Below, piece after piece: positions 1-12,500 of a DNA stretch of 64,000 bases. The DNA is from Scedosporium boydii (taxonomy: Eukaryota; Ascomycota; Sordariomycetes; Microascales; Microascaceae). Position 1 is the first letter of the stretch. Every line of letters begins with the position of its first letter. The notes under the pieces are model-generated. The model was not told where the DNA came from. It worked only from the letters and a program-made list of their open reading frames with translations, and did no database searches. Location: the NCBI GenBank assembly GCA_002221725.1, contig NJFT01000026.1:1-64000 (forward strand), in the 5' to 3' direction. The position numbers and the translations under genes were made by a program.

Positions 1-508
1 GGATGCGGTTGTGCTGGGGTCTTCGGGGGAGGGAGGAGGATGGGGCGGTTTGAGGAGGGGAGAGAGACGAAAAGCTGGGGTTAGCTAGTATGACGTTTGG
101 GAGACAATGTGTTGATTTTTTTTTTTATCCGAGCACGAGCTCATCCCAAATTCAATGACTGTGATTGAACTGCATGATTTGACTGACTGACCTGACCCTT
201 GCAGGCAGCTCTCAGCCTTACGTAAGGTCCTTTGCAAGCTTCGCCTTTGGTCGGGAAGGAACCTTGAACGGTTACCACCGTTTGCCGCGGAAATTTCCAG
301 GAATTAACCGAAGTGCCCCGCGATGGGCAAGGCATGCAGTCCAGCGCCCAAAGAAACATCTCTTATCACTGCTTTCCCCGCTGTCCCTAGGCTCACTTCA
401 CCCCTCCAGTCTGTTAAAAACCCGCGATACAACCTCTCGTCAATTTCACCCCCCCACCTCGCCATACATTTTACACCAACTCTCCCGGTGTCGCAGGAGA
501 ATTTAGAC
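1..508. other. Upstream region of the MMS2-type gene, no gene seen
   Basis: No convincing coding frame was seen here. The last 150 bases before the ATG at 509 are rich in C and T, as is usual for fungal promoters and 5' leaders. A T10 run lies near 117-126. Confidence 0.5.
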
Positions 509-1224
509 ATGGCGGCTAAGGTTCCCAGGAACTTCAGGCTCCTTGAGGAGCTGGAGAAGGGCGAGAAGGGTCTCGGAGCAGGTATCGTGCCCATTTTCCC
601 CTATCCCCCACTTCGAGATGACTCCGTTGCTTGAGGGTACCCTGGTGGTTGGTGTCCTTTTGAATCACAACTCTCTGACAAGTTTGTTCCGCGGTAGAGG
701 CTTGCTCCTACGGTCTTGAGGATCCTGAAGACCTTCTCATGTCGAACTGGAATGGCACGATTCTCGGTCCCCCTCACGTACGCTTCAGCCTTGTTAATCT
801 ACTTTCTTACACACGCCATTCGCCGCCGAGGCATACTGACCTCCGCTCCTTTTGCGCCTTCCTTTAGAGTGTCCATGAGAACCGCATCTACTCCGTGAGG
901 ATGCACTGCGGCCCCGCCTACCCCGACGAGCCCCCCACGATCCAGTTCGTCAGCCAGATCAATCTCCCATGCGTCAACCCCCGCAACGGCATCGTCGACC
1001 CCAAGCAACTCCCTTGCCTTGCCAATTGGCAGAGGAACCACACCATGGAGACTGTCCTAATAGAGTTGAGGAGGTATGTAGAAGGAGGGATATGCGTCCC
1101 CGCGACGACCGTGGTTTCCACTTTCAGGGGCACTAACACGGGCATTCCGTACAGATACATGGCTTCTCCTACGAATAAGAAGATCCCGCAACCCCCCGAG
1201 GGCGCTGTGTATGAAAATTCTTGA
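509..1224 (+). CDS. MMS2: Ubiquitin-conjugating enzyme variant, Mms2/Uev1 type
   Basis: This gene encodes an E2-like protein that lacks catalytic activity. In this family it pairs with Ubc13 to build Lys63-linked ubiquitin chains for error-free post-replication DNA repair. Four exons fit: 509-581, 698-777, 868-1073 and 1155-1224. They join in frame to 142 residues, close to yeast Mms2 (137). Recognisable stretches are VPRNFRLLEELEKGEKGLGA at the N-terminus, then SNWNGTILGPPH, YPDEPPTIQF and NLPCVNPRNGIVD. The HPN tripeptide and the active-site cysteine context of true E2 enzymes are absent, as expected for a UEV. All introns have GT-AG ends. The ATG at 509 follows a pyrimidine-rich leader, and the protein begins MAAKVPRNFR, typical of the family. 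The identification is firm; the role is inferred from the family. Confidence 0.95.
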
Positions 1225-1895
1225 ATCGGTTAAAGAGAGGGCCGGCGTTTATACATGGCTGGATGGAGCATGAGATATCGATATGTTTGCCTACGTAGTT
1301 ATGACTTTTTTTTTTTTTCTTCGTTTTTTCCCCCCTGGGGCTATCGTACTCTACAGCGCAAAGAACTAGATAAGTTTGCATTCCAGTAGTATCGTTAAAA
1401 CGAACAAGAGCGAGGCTCAAGGAAGGCCTCAGCGTGGTCTGTATGCATGCGTCATTGAGGGGTTGCCCCCAGACGGGTTCTCACGACAGTGACATTCCCT
1501 GGTTACTTTAGCGTTTTAGTCTCACTTAAAAGGCAAACATCATCCCCAAGAAACGTGCACAAAGGAAACTCGGTGTGTATATATATCTCTACAGATAGAT
1601 TTATATCCGTGATCAAATCCGGTCGTCATCCATTACGGGTCGTTACAAGTGCCATGTCGGGGGAGCTGCTCTAGCTCCAGAGTGAAGAATTCCTCCCCAA
1701 CCAAATATCTTGCCCAAAAAATATTATAACAGAGGGAAGTTGTCGACGGACAGCTGTGATGAAAATAATCCCCAAATCAAGAATCCCCACCCTAGATATC
1801 ATGTGTGAAACGTAAATGGCACTCAAGAAAATTAATACAGTATGTGTGTAAGAAGCGAAGAACAGTTGGGGGTGGGCAGTAGTTCAGCTAATCAA
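1225..1895. other. Intergenic, shared 3' region of two convergent genes
   Basis: The region between the ends of the MMS2-type gene and the serine-rich gene holds a T11 run near 1306 and AT-rich stretches. No coding frame or RNA gene was recognised. Confidence 0.5.
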
Positions 1896-4406
1896 TCAGC
1901 CGTCATCTCCCCACCAAGGTGCCTCCATGCCGGTAGCTACCCCTCCCACAGCGCTGAGCCTAAGCGGCTTCCTCATGCTCTTAGGAATCGGGAAGGAGAG
2001 AGGTAGTGTGGGGGACACGGGCGAATCCGGACGAGGGATACCGACGCTACCAGTAATGTCATCTTCTGGGACGACACATAGCGTCTCGGGAGCGCATCCT
2101 TCCTTGGGACTCAGCGACGAGGCCACAGGGATCGCGTCTTCAGGTGTCGGGGGAGGCTTGTCATCGGTATCGCGACCAGTGCTGCTGCGTCCACGGAAAG
2201 AATGCGCATCTTCACTACCGTTGTCGAAATCCATGAAGTCGCTCAGATCAGGGCTCGGCTCATCGTCGTCCTCGGTTCCGCTAGCCCCCGGTTCGAGATA
2301 AAGCAAGACCTGCTCTTGATTTGCCTGGGCAGGCGCATCATCGGTTCGCGCCGACCTGGGGGATAGTTCAGCCGTGTCAAGCAATTGCGTAAAGGACTCC
2401 GGAGTTCCGGAGAGTGACTGGGCGTCGTAGCGGCTCGAAGCGCGATGCTCGGGTATGATGGTGCCCATTGACGACTTTGAGCCGTTCTTTTGGATGGCCC
2501 TCACAGGGGCCACATAAGCCGAATCTCGCGCCCTGCTGCTGCGAGATGAAGCACGGCGGTCCAGTGACTCGTTATAGGCCTCTTCCTCTTCTTCAAGCTC
2601 GGAAAGAGTGATGCCTCGCATTCGCGCCCGCTTTATACGCAAGGCAGCAAGAAGCATCTCCTCTTGTTTGGTGACAGCCATCAGACGTGGATTAGATGAG
2701 TCGCCGGGAATGGACGGTGGGCGGACGTAGAACTCTACAGAGTTCGGACTCACAGGTGGAGTCGGCTGATCAAGCGAATGGACGGACGACATGCGCGTCA
2801 AAGTATGTGCCTCGAAATGTCTCTGCGCGTTGTCGTCTTGGACACGAGTTGAGGTGACTGTGGTGCTTCGCACCTCCTTCACGGATTGGTGGGTGGTTGA
2901 AGCGGCTGTAGAAGTGGACATCATGGACATGCGTGAAGACCGGATGGACGAGCTAGGGGTGGGAGATTTGGCATGGAGCAAAGAGCTGGATCTCTTAGAG
3001 ATATCCGGCACTCTAGGGGGGGTGGATGCGCTGGGAATGGTAAGATATGTATTCTTCTGTGCGAAGGAAGCCCGCTTTCCAGACTTCGTGGACTTCCCGC
3101 TTGATTTGGACGCCACCGATCGCCGTCTTTCGGCAAATGGAGTAAGGAAGTCATCCTCTTGTGGTAAACTTCCAACGCTTTCCGCAACAGGAGCAGCTTT
3201 GGAACGAGAATCGGCAAATGCATCGTCCTCTGAATCAGAGGAAAGGGAGAGAATACTGGTTTGGTGGAGGTCCGAGTCAAACACGCTCTGACTCGTTCGC
3301 TTAGACGCCTTCGATGTCCGTGTATGCCGACTAGAGACGCTAGTGGCATATTCGATGTCTGGCAAGGTGGGAACTCTGCCGGGCGAGGCCGCTTTGGTGG
3401 GATCGAACTGATGGTTCGACACAAGTGATTTAGGTCGCCGTGCTGCCTGGGTGCTATTCTCCGCAGGCGACTCGCGAACTGGTTCCAAGACAGCTTCGTG
3501 GTCAAAATCCGGGCCCATCACTTGCCGGAAGGACATTCGTTCGTAGTGCTCATATAGATTGTGCAGATCCACGCCGCTCTTGCTCTTAACTTCCTTTTGT
3601 ACGGGGGCCGGGTTAGGTGGCGGGGCTCTCCGTGAGGCGCGATGAGTGAGGTCGTGGAGCTTCTCTCTAGTCGACTTCTTCGAAGTCACTGATGATAATG
3701 TGGCTCGGGACGGCATTGGTGAAAGAGACATGACGGAAGGGGACCTGGCGGAGGAGGTCATGGATTCGGGAGAAACAATCGATCCCTGATTATGGGAAGT
3801 CGGGGACCGCGACTTCGGGATTAGATGCGTGAAGTCGAGGCGAGCCGGCTTCTTCTTCCGCTTAGGGGAAGACTGTGTGCCGTCAATGTCCAGAATAGAA
3901 TTCGCCTTCGCAGGGAGGCCCTTGGCCATAGCTGACGAGGAGGTTTGTTGTGATATAGAGAGGGGGACCCGAGACTTGTCATAGTATGACGTGACGGTGG
4001 AAGCTGACTGTCTCCGCGCCCGCAAGCTTGAAACTTCAGAAAGGTCGGAGTGTTCGTTGCCGTTCATATTTGGATGCCCCAATTCAGGCCGGGAGCTAAC
4101 GGCTCGAAGGTGGGCCGGTACCGTTTCAGAGTCCGCTTCCCACTGAGATCGAGACCTCGAGGGGGCTTCGTTCCTAGCTCCAATGGTCCTCTCGCTCCGG
4201 CGGTGGCGCAATGTGCTCTCGGATACAGCGATGCTAATTCCGGAGTTTGAAGTATTATCCCAGTGGCCGCCATTGTCGATATTTAGCGCGGAACTTCCTA
4301 ATATTTGCTGAGCCTTTGACCGAGGCGTCTCCAGTTGGGGTGTTGCTTGAGTTGACCGCTGCTTGCGGCTTGGGAGAGGAAAGGAAAATTTCGATGTCCG
4401 AGCCAT
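1896..4406 (-). CDS. Serine-rich, largely disordered protein of unknown function
   Basis: This is a single uninterrupted frame of 836 residues starting at an ATG (4404-4406 on the minus strand). The protein is dominated by serine, threonine, proline, arginine and lysine and has many short SP and SS runs, so most of it is probably disordered and phosphorylated. The only segment that looks conserved is near residues 576-615, where a helical stretch QEEMLLAALRIKRARMRG is followed by a run of glutamates. Similar short helices occur in many fungal proteins without a known role. There is no signal peptide, membrane segment or enzyme motif. The N-terminus is basic. The frame is far too long to be chance, and its codon use looks coding throughout. 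The function is unknown; a cytoskeletal or signalling adaptor is possible but nothing here proves it. Confidence 0.85.
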   Translation of the reverse strand: MARTSKFSFPLPSRKQRSTQATPQLETPRSKAQQILGSSALNIDNGGHWDNTSNSGISIAVSESTLRHRRSERTIGARNEAPSRSRSQWEADSETVPAHLRAVSSRPELGHPNMNGNEHSDLSEVSSLRARRQSASTVTSYYDKSRVPLSISQQTSSSAMAKGLPAKANSILDIDGTQSSPKRKKKPARLDFTHLIPKSRSPTSHNQGSIVSPESMTSSARSPSVMSLSPMPSRATLSSVTSKKSTREKLHDLTHRASRRAPPPNPAPVQKEVKSKSGVDLHNLYEHYERMSFRQVMGPDFDHEAVLEPVRESPAENSTQAARRPKSLVSNHQFDPTKAASPGRVPTLPDIEYATSVSSRHTRTSKASKRTSQSVFDSDLHQTSILSLSSDSEDDAFADSRSKAAPVAESVGSLPQEDDFLTPFAERRRSVASKSSGKSTKSGKRASFAQKNTYLTIPSASTPPRVPDISKRSSSLLHAKSPTPSSSIRSSRMSMMSTSTAASTTHQSVKEVRSTTVTSTRVQDDNAQRHFEAHTLTRMSSVHSLDQPTPPVSPNSVEFYVRPPSIPGDSSNPRLMAVTKQEEMLLAALRIKRARMRGITLSELEEEEEAYNESLDRRASSRSSRARDSAYVAPVRAIQKNGSKSSMGTIIPEHRASSRYDAQSLSGTPESFTQLLDTAELSPRSARTDDAPAQANQEQVLLYLEPGASGTEDDDEPSPDLSDFMDFDNGSEDAHSFRGRSSTGRDTDDKPPPTPEDAIPVASSLSPKEGCAPETLCVVPEDDITGSVGIPRPDSPVSPTLPLSFPIPKSMRKPLRLSAVGGVATGMEAPWWGDDG

Positions 4407-7400
4407 TGTTACAAGTCGGAGGATGGGTCACAGGAGGGAGAGAAGGGGAGCATTCCGGGTTCAGCGCACGATATCATACGACAAGAGTCAATCGGTGATT
4501 GTCGTGAGATGTGGTTCAGCACCGGTTGTACACCGCTTCAACTTCAACGGGGAAGCTCTTAAAATCCGTTCCACGGGAGGACTGTGCCGCTTGAATTGTC
4601 AATAAAATCGCCGGACACTCAAGGAAGACGTTGAGTGTTAGCACATGTGACGAGGCATGACCTTCGATGGAAACCGAGGCTTGGGTTATCGGCGATTCGA
4701 AGTGCTAAGGTTCGAGAAGAGGCTCGTCAACGTGGGAACCGACCCGCCAAACAAGTTTTGGGTGAGCTATCAAGGGCAACTCCGGGCAAGTTGGTCCGTT
4801 GTTAATCTGGGGCACATGGACCGCGAGAGGCTCGACAAATCTCGTGCAGGTGAGTCTGTGGGGTGCTCAAGGGGGGTAGTGCTCCGCCTTTCTTGCGTCG
4901 GATGCCTCGCAGTAACTCGATGGTTTGTGTTTTGGACCTGTACCACAGGATGCAAATCTTGGTTGGTTTAGAAGAAGCGAAAGAAAAGAAAGCCAGGATT
5001 CTCGAGTGGAGGGGGAAGAGACTTGGTAATATGTAAGAAAGAGCAGGAATGTACATACGAAGAGCGCCGCGTGGTGGGATGTGGAATATGGGATATTATG
5101 GGATATGGGACCAGAAGATGGGTGGTCGTTATTATGGACCGACCCTGAATCCCCGTTTTCGACACAAGAACGACCAAAAGGCGGCACCACCTGTATCCAC
5201 TTACACCAGGGATAGAGCGACCCTCCACGCATCGCAGTAGCGTACACTAGTGCCAAAATGCTGCAGGCCATCTCTCATGGTCTTAGCGGAATTAGTTCTA
5301 TTAGTACGAAGTAGTATTAGTACCAGACGAGCTGAGTAAATCCACGCTTTCATGAGGTCCAGATGACTAGAAATTACATTCCACCGACAGAGGAGGGTAC
5401 AACCAGAACGTCACACAACCCACTCCTTCCTCACACCCTCAAGTATCCTTTCCAAAGAAGGTACGAAGTACCTCGGTACACATGCCCATTCCAAAGTGGT
5501 CAGGGGGTTGCTTCTTCATTCGGAAACTGGAGGTTGGCTCTACTGAGAGACACTGACAGACATGCTGCAGCTTGGAGGCTGAAGTACTACTTGGGACGGG
5601 AATGACCGATTCAGCACTGTGCCCCGAGCACCTTTGAACACTCGCTCGAGAGTTCTCACGAGGGAAGGGTCGCCCACTGTGATTACTGGGGTTGAGCCCC
5701 TCGAGCAGCTGCACTCGACCAAGCAGGAACTCTCCACCAGACCACGGGTTTACGAGGAAGGGTGGGCCAAATAGGCCCTTTCCATTAACCCTGGTCAGCA
5801 AGAGCTCCTGCCCCTATTGAAGAGGATCTTCCCGCCCTGGAGTACTGCTGCATTCGTATTTCATAAGCGGTAAGATGGCAGCACGATATAGCATCAAATT
5901 TAGATTTGTTCAAAAACGGAACTACAAGCAATACGCTCTTATATCTCGAGCTTATCCACAGTGGTTTGTGTACTTCGGAGGACAATAAAAAGAAAAATGC
6001 AGTGTACTTGCTTTGGACGGACTTGCTTGGAACTTCGTACACTCGCACTAATTTGTTCGTTCAAAGTACGAAGTAGCGGAGTGTACAGCTGCATTGAAAT
6101 TTTCACTCTTCAAGGGTTTGGGCTACCATCTCCGAGAATGAGGCTAGGTCCACAGGGGAGCCCTGGTCGGCTAGGGTCTTGACGATTCACACTTGCAGCA
6201 GACGTGTCTGGATCTCTGGCGATGATACGGCTCTGGAGAGGAAATGCTGCCCGCATCCCTGGGGAAGATCACCAACCGCCTCAGGCCGAGGTGGCAGGGG
6301 AGGTGAAAGTAAAAAATGCCGAGCTGTGTCCAGCCCTGGAAGAGGGAGAAGGAAAAAAAAAAAAAAATGCAACGATGCCCTAGCGATAATACCTGGAGAT
6401 ATCTTCTCCGTTAACAGCCCAGACAGCATCCATTAACTGCAAATTGATATAGTCTAAGGCCGGCCATCTTGATGGAGGGGCGACGACGAAGTATTGGTCC
6501 AATAGTGGCATGTTCCCCCGGATGATGGAGCACATGGGAATCCTATGGGGCCGGTCTCATAAAACGGTGAGGCTATGATGTCCTGGGTATCCTGGTGGGA
6601 GACTGCCTGTCAAATTACCAGTTACGAGGGAATGGTACACTAGGGACGTTGGCGGATGATCGTCGAAAAGCCTGGCACCAGGTCAGACCCAGGAAGTCTC
6701 TCTTGCTACATACCGCCGAGGAGGACTTGCAAGGAAAGGCTTGGCAAGCATCTTGATAATGCCGAAAAAAAAAAAAAACAGAAACCCGCACCTGAATTGA
6801 CCGAGATAGCCTGTATGAACCTCACTTGCACGAAGGATGTGCGAAGTACTTCGTACGTTCTTCTCGATAATGGCGGCAATGGCGATCTGCGCCCGTTTTT
6901 TTATTCCTTTTCTTTCTTGTCGCCCACTGCCGCGTTCGCGTTAATTTCCGTGGATCAACTAGGTTCATTCGGTGGCTTATAATGGGCTGAGGATTTACAC
7001 ACATTTCGGCACCCGGGTCGAATCCTACGAACGCCCTCTCCGTCCGACCGATCTAGTTTCGCATGATGCTATTATCTCCTCTCGGACGAGATGGCGTTGG
7101 TAGTGTGGGAACAAATTTACTAGCAGGGCAGAGCATCGTCAGAGGCATTTCATGCAGGAATTGCGTGAGTCGTTCGTACTTGCTGGTCCATGCTTGGCCC
7201 TTGGCCGATGGGTGAGTACGAAGATGAAGAATTGAGAGGGCCAGCACTACGCCTTGCCTCTGTCATACAGGCGAAGCCCGCCTCGTCAAAACTGGGATCG
7301 TTCGCATACTTCGTCCTGGAGTCTCATCATCCCGAACTCGATCTTCTGTTTGACTTCAGCCTTTTGCCAATTGTTTACCAACGCAGCTACCATCCTGCTA

Positions 7401-7741
7401 TCCTCACACGCACAATGCCATGCGGCTTCGCGGGATGCCCGTTGATGTTTCTGGCCAGACAACCCATTCATGCCCACCAAACATCTCCAAGGATCGAGTG
7501 CACGAGGCAGATTGTAGTCCGAACCATCTTACCTTTAATTACACAATCCCATGTGGCCTCCTTGCTCTTCCCCAGTTTGGCAATTTACTAGTCGCCATAC
7601 TAGGGAAGGCTAATAATATACGAAGGATTGGGACTTGCCCATGCTCAGAGAAATGACATTATGAAGATGAAGTGAGAGTGTGATATTTCCAATTGTCAGA
7701 TACGACTCACGTCCATCACGGAAAAGGAGGTGTTATTTTAT

Positions 7742-7768
7742 ATCTACTTTGTCGTATACAAAGTAGAT
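7742..7768. repeat. Perfect inverted repeat, 11-base arms
   Basis: The arm ATCTACTTTGT (7742-7752) is complementary to ACAAAGTAGAT (7758-7768), with a 5-base loop. The arm resembles the dispersed TACTTCGTA motif. It could form a hairpin or be the remnant of a small element. Confidence 0.7.
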
Positions 7769-9502
7769 TATCATCTCGCCTTGATTTGGCGAGGGAAGGA
7801 ATCATCGATGCCCACTTACAATGAGACGGGACTTCATTACGGCACCCCCGTTAGGGGAGTATTTCCTCTTCTCTCCTTTTCTTCTTCTTCTTTCATTGCG
7901 GAGGTCACTCACTGGAATGCTACAAAGCCACATGGCGTTTGCGGGCACCCACTTCGAGTGAAGCATCAATTAATCAATCAATTGATCAACGGATTGCGAC
8001 GGAGACAATGATGGGTCGACAAGCTGCGGCAAGCGACGTCCAGTTGCAGTTGCTAACAAAGAATATCAGGGATTGAAGACCAAGAAAAATGACCTGCACG
8101 GGATGCCAGAACGTACTTCGTAGGCACACCTGATGTTTCCATCAGCTCAACTCTTCCAACCCACACCGTGACATGCGAAGTATCAATCCATTAACAACGG
8201 CAACACGGACGGAAAAGAGTCAACCCTTGATATTATCTTGCAGGAACTTTTAATCTCCAGAGCAAACCGTCCCGCATCACGGACCTCCTCCGTGATACCT
8301 CAACTGGGGGCAGGCAATGTCAAACCGTCCGTCACAAGACAGTGGCAGGAACTAGATCCAAATATCAATCTGATGAAGAGGGCCTAGTTCTCTGCAGCTA
8401 CAAAATCAGACTAGCCGTATTTTTGCAAGATAATCTCAAAACGGAAGTCGTGCGACCCTCTGCTTCGCAGGATATAACGCAGATCCACGAAAAAGGTGAA
8501 CGTACCCATTTTCCACACAGCCAACGACAAGCCTTCGAAACGTAGTTGATTGACGCATTCATTGCATGAACATAGAATTACCTCCATCCCTTACTTCATC
8601 GGGTTTGGCAACCCTTTTCCCTAACACCCATGTCCGCTCGCTCCCTTCCTACTACTTCGTACAAAGCACGAGGGAGAAAGAATCAAATTCGGGCTTCTTG
8701 ATAGGCTCCATCCGTTGGGACCGGGAATTCCTCTCGACACGGCAGGCCAGAACCCGGTAACAACTCCGCACTCTCCCGCGGTTGGTGTACTGTACCGTAC
8801 GAAGTAAATTCTCAACCGCATTTCTCCAACGCATGGTTCGCCGCACACGTAGCAGTGCAGCGAAAAAAAGAAGATCAATTCCACCAGCCTCCAAATTTAG
8901 GAGACAGGGGATTGACATCTCCACTGCAACGTTGAGCTTGCAATACCAGGCGAATGCGGGACAACATAAATGGGAGGCGGAGACCCGTGCGAGCATGCTG
9001 ATAATCCATCGCTACTTTTGAAGTGTTCAGGTTTAACGGCCTGGCTATACTTCATACTTGAGGAATCACATCGCACTCAATAAACTACCCTCGGACGTTA
9101 CAATATGCTTACGGACTCAACACCCGCAGCCGCACGCACAGCAAAAGTGTACATGTAATGTAGTGTACCGGGTAGAAGGCATGATTTCCTAGCACTACTT
9201 GGTAGGTCTCAGACTCTCTCCCAACTGAGCCCACCTCAAAGTGTCGTCAAGTTTAGGCTCTTCGCGTGGAACCGGTTAACGTCAGCGCGAGCATTGATGC
9301 GAATTGATCGATGTTTCCTCCAGAGGGCCAAGGGCGTCCGTGCCCACCCTCCTTGCCGTGTCTGTCCCAGTGTCCAAACTTAGTTGTGGTTGTGTTCGAG
9401 GTTGGAAGAGCAGTGGTTCTTGTCAAAAATGTGGTGCAAGCTGCAACCACGGCTCGGCAATGCTGTTTTGTTTGACAAAGAGCAGAGCACTCCTCCGCAC
9501 AT

Positions 9503-9515
9503 ACACACACACACA
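9503..9515. repeat. AC dinucleotide microsatellite
   Basis: A short run of AC repeats lies in the gene-poor region. No gene is associated with it. Confidence 0.8.
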
Positions 9516-12500
9516 CCACATCCAAACGCGACGCACGCATATTCTATTTTACATTGCATTGTGCGCAGTTAAAACTTGCAGCCGATGTTTCCATTGTCTT
9601 CGGACGTTTCATTCTCCGGGAACAAACGTCCGCCCCCCACGCCACGCATCACTTGACACCTCGTACAAAGTACTTGCCTTCGAAGCGAAGGAAGGAGAGG
9701 GAAAAAAAAGTCCTTTCTCCCCGACTTGAGTGTTAAGGGCCGATTCTGTTCGGGTGATTGTATGCCTAGCCCGGAAATTTCTCCCTAGGCAGCTGCGAAC
9801 ACGATGATGTCGAGCATTCGATAGTGTCGTTGCACGGCGATCACGATAAAGGAATGGAGCCGGGGTCTTCGTCCTGTCAAGCTGTGAGGCTGTCCAATAG
9901 GCTTCCGTGTCGGCTGGCTGTCAACCAATATTTGCGTCCCAGGCCTGAGGAAGCGGATGTTAGTGTCCCCCAGAATGACAAGGGGGTAGCAATCCAGATC
10001 TTCGGATTTCCAGCCTACGACACTACAAAGTACACTAAGATCGAGAATTAGCTCTTCCACTGCAGTGTAGCAAACAAGTATGCTACTTCGTAACACTACA
10101 TACTACCTCGTCCATTCGTAATAGCTCGGATGTTGCAATGGGATATTCGTCGAAATAAGGCCGTGAGCCTCCTAGCTCAGCGCTGATCAAATTTACGACA
10201 TGGATGTTCATCAGGCTGGACTACTTCGGCCTAGCACGGCGTATGGAGCAGTGTACGACGTAGCATAGCAGTAATTACCCCATATCAGCCTCCGAAGCAA
10301 GCTGGCTGCTCATTTGGCACTTCGCACGTTGTTTGGTGTTCAAATTTCCACATGGTGCAAGTCCCCGGGGAGAAGTGAACAAAAGTAAAAAGTAAGAAGC
10401 ACCTCGTCTTCTCCATGGATGTTGCTTTTTTCCACGCATCTTCTGCACTTCACCGACGGATGCAGTGCTTGACGTGCTTAAAAAGGGGGGGGGACCGGAC
10501 AGGACGGCGCGGAGGTAAACGCCTCCCGGTCATCTCGTTGGGACAGTTTGGGAAGCTCTCTGGAGGGGTCAACCTCGAGGTTGTGGCAGCACTAGTGGAT
10601 CTTACGGTGGGCGCTATCACCAACTAACACATTTATGGTGAAAGGGGAAATTTGGAGAAAATATGATTTTCTCTAGCGTACTTCGCAGAGGATAAACTGT
10701 TTTCCATCCGATCCCAGAGATCGGCAAGTTCCATCCTTTCAGGCCAGCTAACCAAGACCAGATCCCTTCTTAGTGCCCACACTAATCAGAAAAAGAAGGT
10801 TGATGATGGCGCAGGACAGCCCAGCGTCCCTAGATTTGCCGAGCGATCCCTTCGAGAAATCGAGGGAAAAGCAAACTTTGTAACGCGGCCGCCCGAGGTT
10901 ATGTGAGGATGGGCAGAGAAGAGCTGCACCGGATTACACTACTGCCAGGGGCGAGGCATTAGTTGTACGAAATAGTGTATAGACTCACCGTCCTCGTTCA
11001 CGACATTGAGGGAACAGTCGACTTGGCAGACCTGTGAGGGCGCATGAGATCATCAATCCCGGGTTGTCACGGCGTGAAAAGTTACTGTAATTTTATCTTG
11101 GGCCGGTCTTACAAACAACGCCCGCGGGACGAAATTTCAAAGTTCGAGGTACCCAGGCATCGAAGTCTACTTCGGAGGAGCGTATCTTATTGACCTGGCC
11201 CGCGTTTGTTAAGGAGTTGGTCCAAATTGATTCAACTACGAAGGATTCATGAAGTACAAGACAATTGACAAAGCAAACTGCTTCCTTCATAGCTCCTGCA
11301 GCCCTCAACCTGTCTGCGAAGTCACCCAGGAAAAACTGCGGTCAAAGAGCGGGAGGCCGGTGAAGTACCCAGTGTTTCCATACTGTCCTCCAGCTTTTCC
11401 AAGCAAGAAGCAGGAACCCCCGCCTTGACAAGGGAAGTGACAACCTCCCCGCCTTCGTGCATCGAGATCGGTGCCATTTCCAACCGTTTTCAAGATGTTC
11501 GACGATCTAGGGATTTATGAGACCAATTGTCCTCTAGAATTGGCTCACACGATTTGCCTCTATGGTGGAAAGAAGCGAGCTGGTGTTCCTACAGACCAAG
11601 CTGAACTTTAGCGAACAATCGCCAGTCCCCTGCGCTAGAACCAGCGCTATCATGATACTAATAGCCAGCTAGCAAGAGCATTATTTCGTACACGAGCAAG
11701 AGGGAAGAAAGGTTCATTGGGACAGAGGCATCCGTCGTATAACTTAGTTCGAAATAGCTTCTAGCGCACATACCCCCAACCATCTTCCCCAGCCCAGAGA
11801 CCATATGTAGATGCACAGAAGCACCGAGCGCTTCGATCCCCTGTCTCTCGCCCCCTCCCTTTTCCTCTCCACCCTTTCTTACCGCTTCCTTTTTTTGACA
11901 TTGTTTCTTGCGTCACCGATAGATTTGACCTGCATCAGACCCCGAGTGGGGAAGACAGGTTTTGTGGATTTGCGGTGAGCTCGCGGCGGTGGGTCCACCC
12001 TTGTTGAGGCTTGGGAGGGTCGAAGGAAGACCCGCAGAAAGGAGGAGGGGCCTTGTTTATGCGGAGTGACCGCTTGGACCGACGGTGCTCACTAGACCTT
12101 GGCTTGCAAGTATTGCCAGTTGGGGATGAATATAGAGTTTCGTGTGGGGGGACAGGGGCGGCAGGAGAGGAGGTGAGGACACGGATTAGATGCCGTCCGG
12201 ACTTGCGTTGAACGGACGTCGCTCGGTCATCCCATCCTAAGTGCGTGCGTGCCGGGTTAGGAGATGATGGACGGGAGCTTTGATATATGAAGACACCTTC
12301 TTCGGGCGTTTGATATGAAAGTAGTTGGGGGTCTTCTGCGCAGGGTGGGGTGTTCAAATGCTCTTTTCAGACGATTCAGAAAAACTCGGCCTCCTACTTC
12401 GTATGCGCCCTGTGGATAGTTTCTTGGACGAGCCACCTCGGTGCCTTGGCGAGCGAATATTTTCTCCGCGCTAAAGATGAAAATCCTCATAACCAAATGG

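Larger units (their letters stand above)
5305..12403. repeat. Cluster of nine TACTTCGTA/TACGAAGTA motif copies
   Basis: Exact 9-base copies on one or the other strand are at 5305-5313, 5462-5470, 6067-6075, 6847-6855, 8114-8122, 8653-8661, 8798-8806, 10084-10092 and 12395-12403. Near matches occur at 6032-6040 and elsewhere. Chance predicts about half a copy in the whole 64-kb window over both strands. Confidence 0.8.

Noticed and set aside
2791..3291. Plus-strand frame of 166 codons
   Set aside because: It overlaps the serine-rich gene on the opposite strand and has no independent support.
6950..7035. Possible tRNA gene with a B-box-like GGGTCGAATCC at 7015-7025
   Set aside because: The upstream A-box does not fit and the expected acceptor-stem ends do not pair.
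9304..9729. 141-codon plus-strand frame in the gene-poor region
   Set aside because: It is made of mixed low-complexity sequence, including the AC microsatellite, and has no domain or splice support.
11935..12357. 140-codon minus-strand frame in the gene-poor region
   Set aside because: Pro/Ser/Arg-rich composition without a domain, and it overlaps other frames of similar quality on the same DNA.
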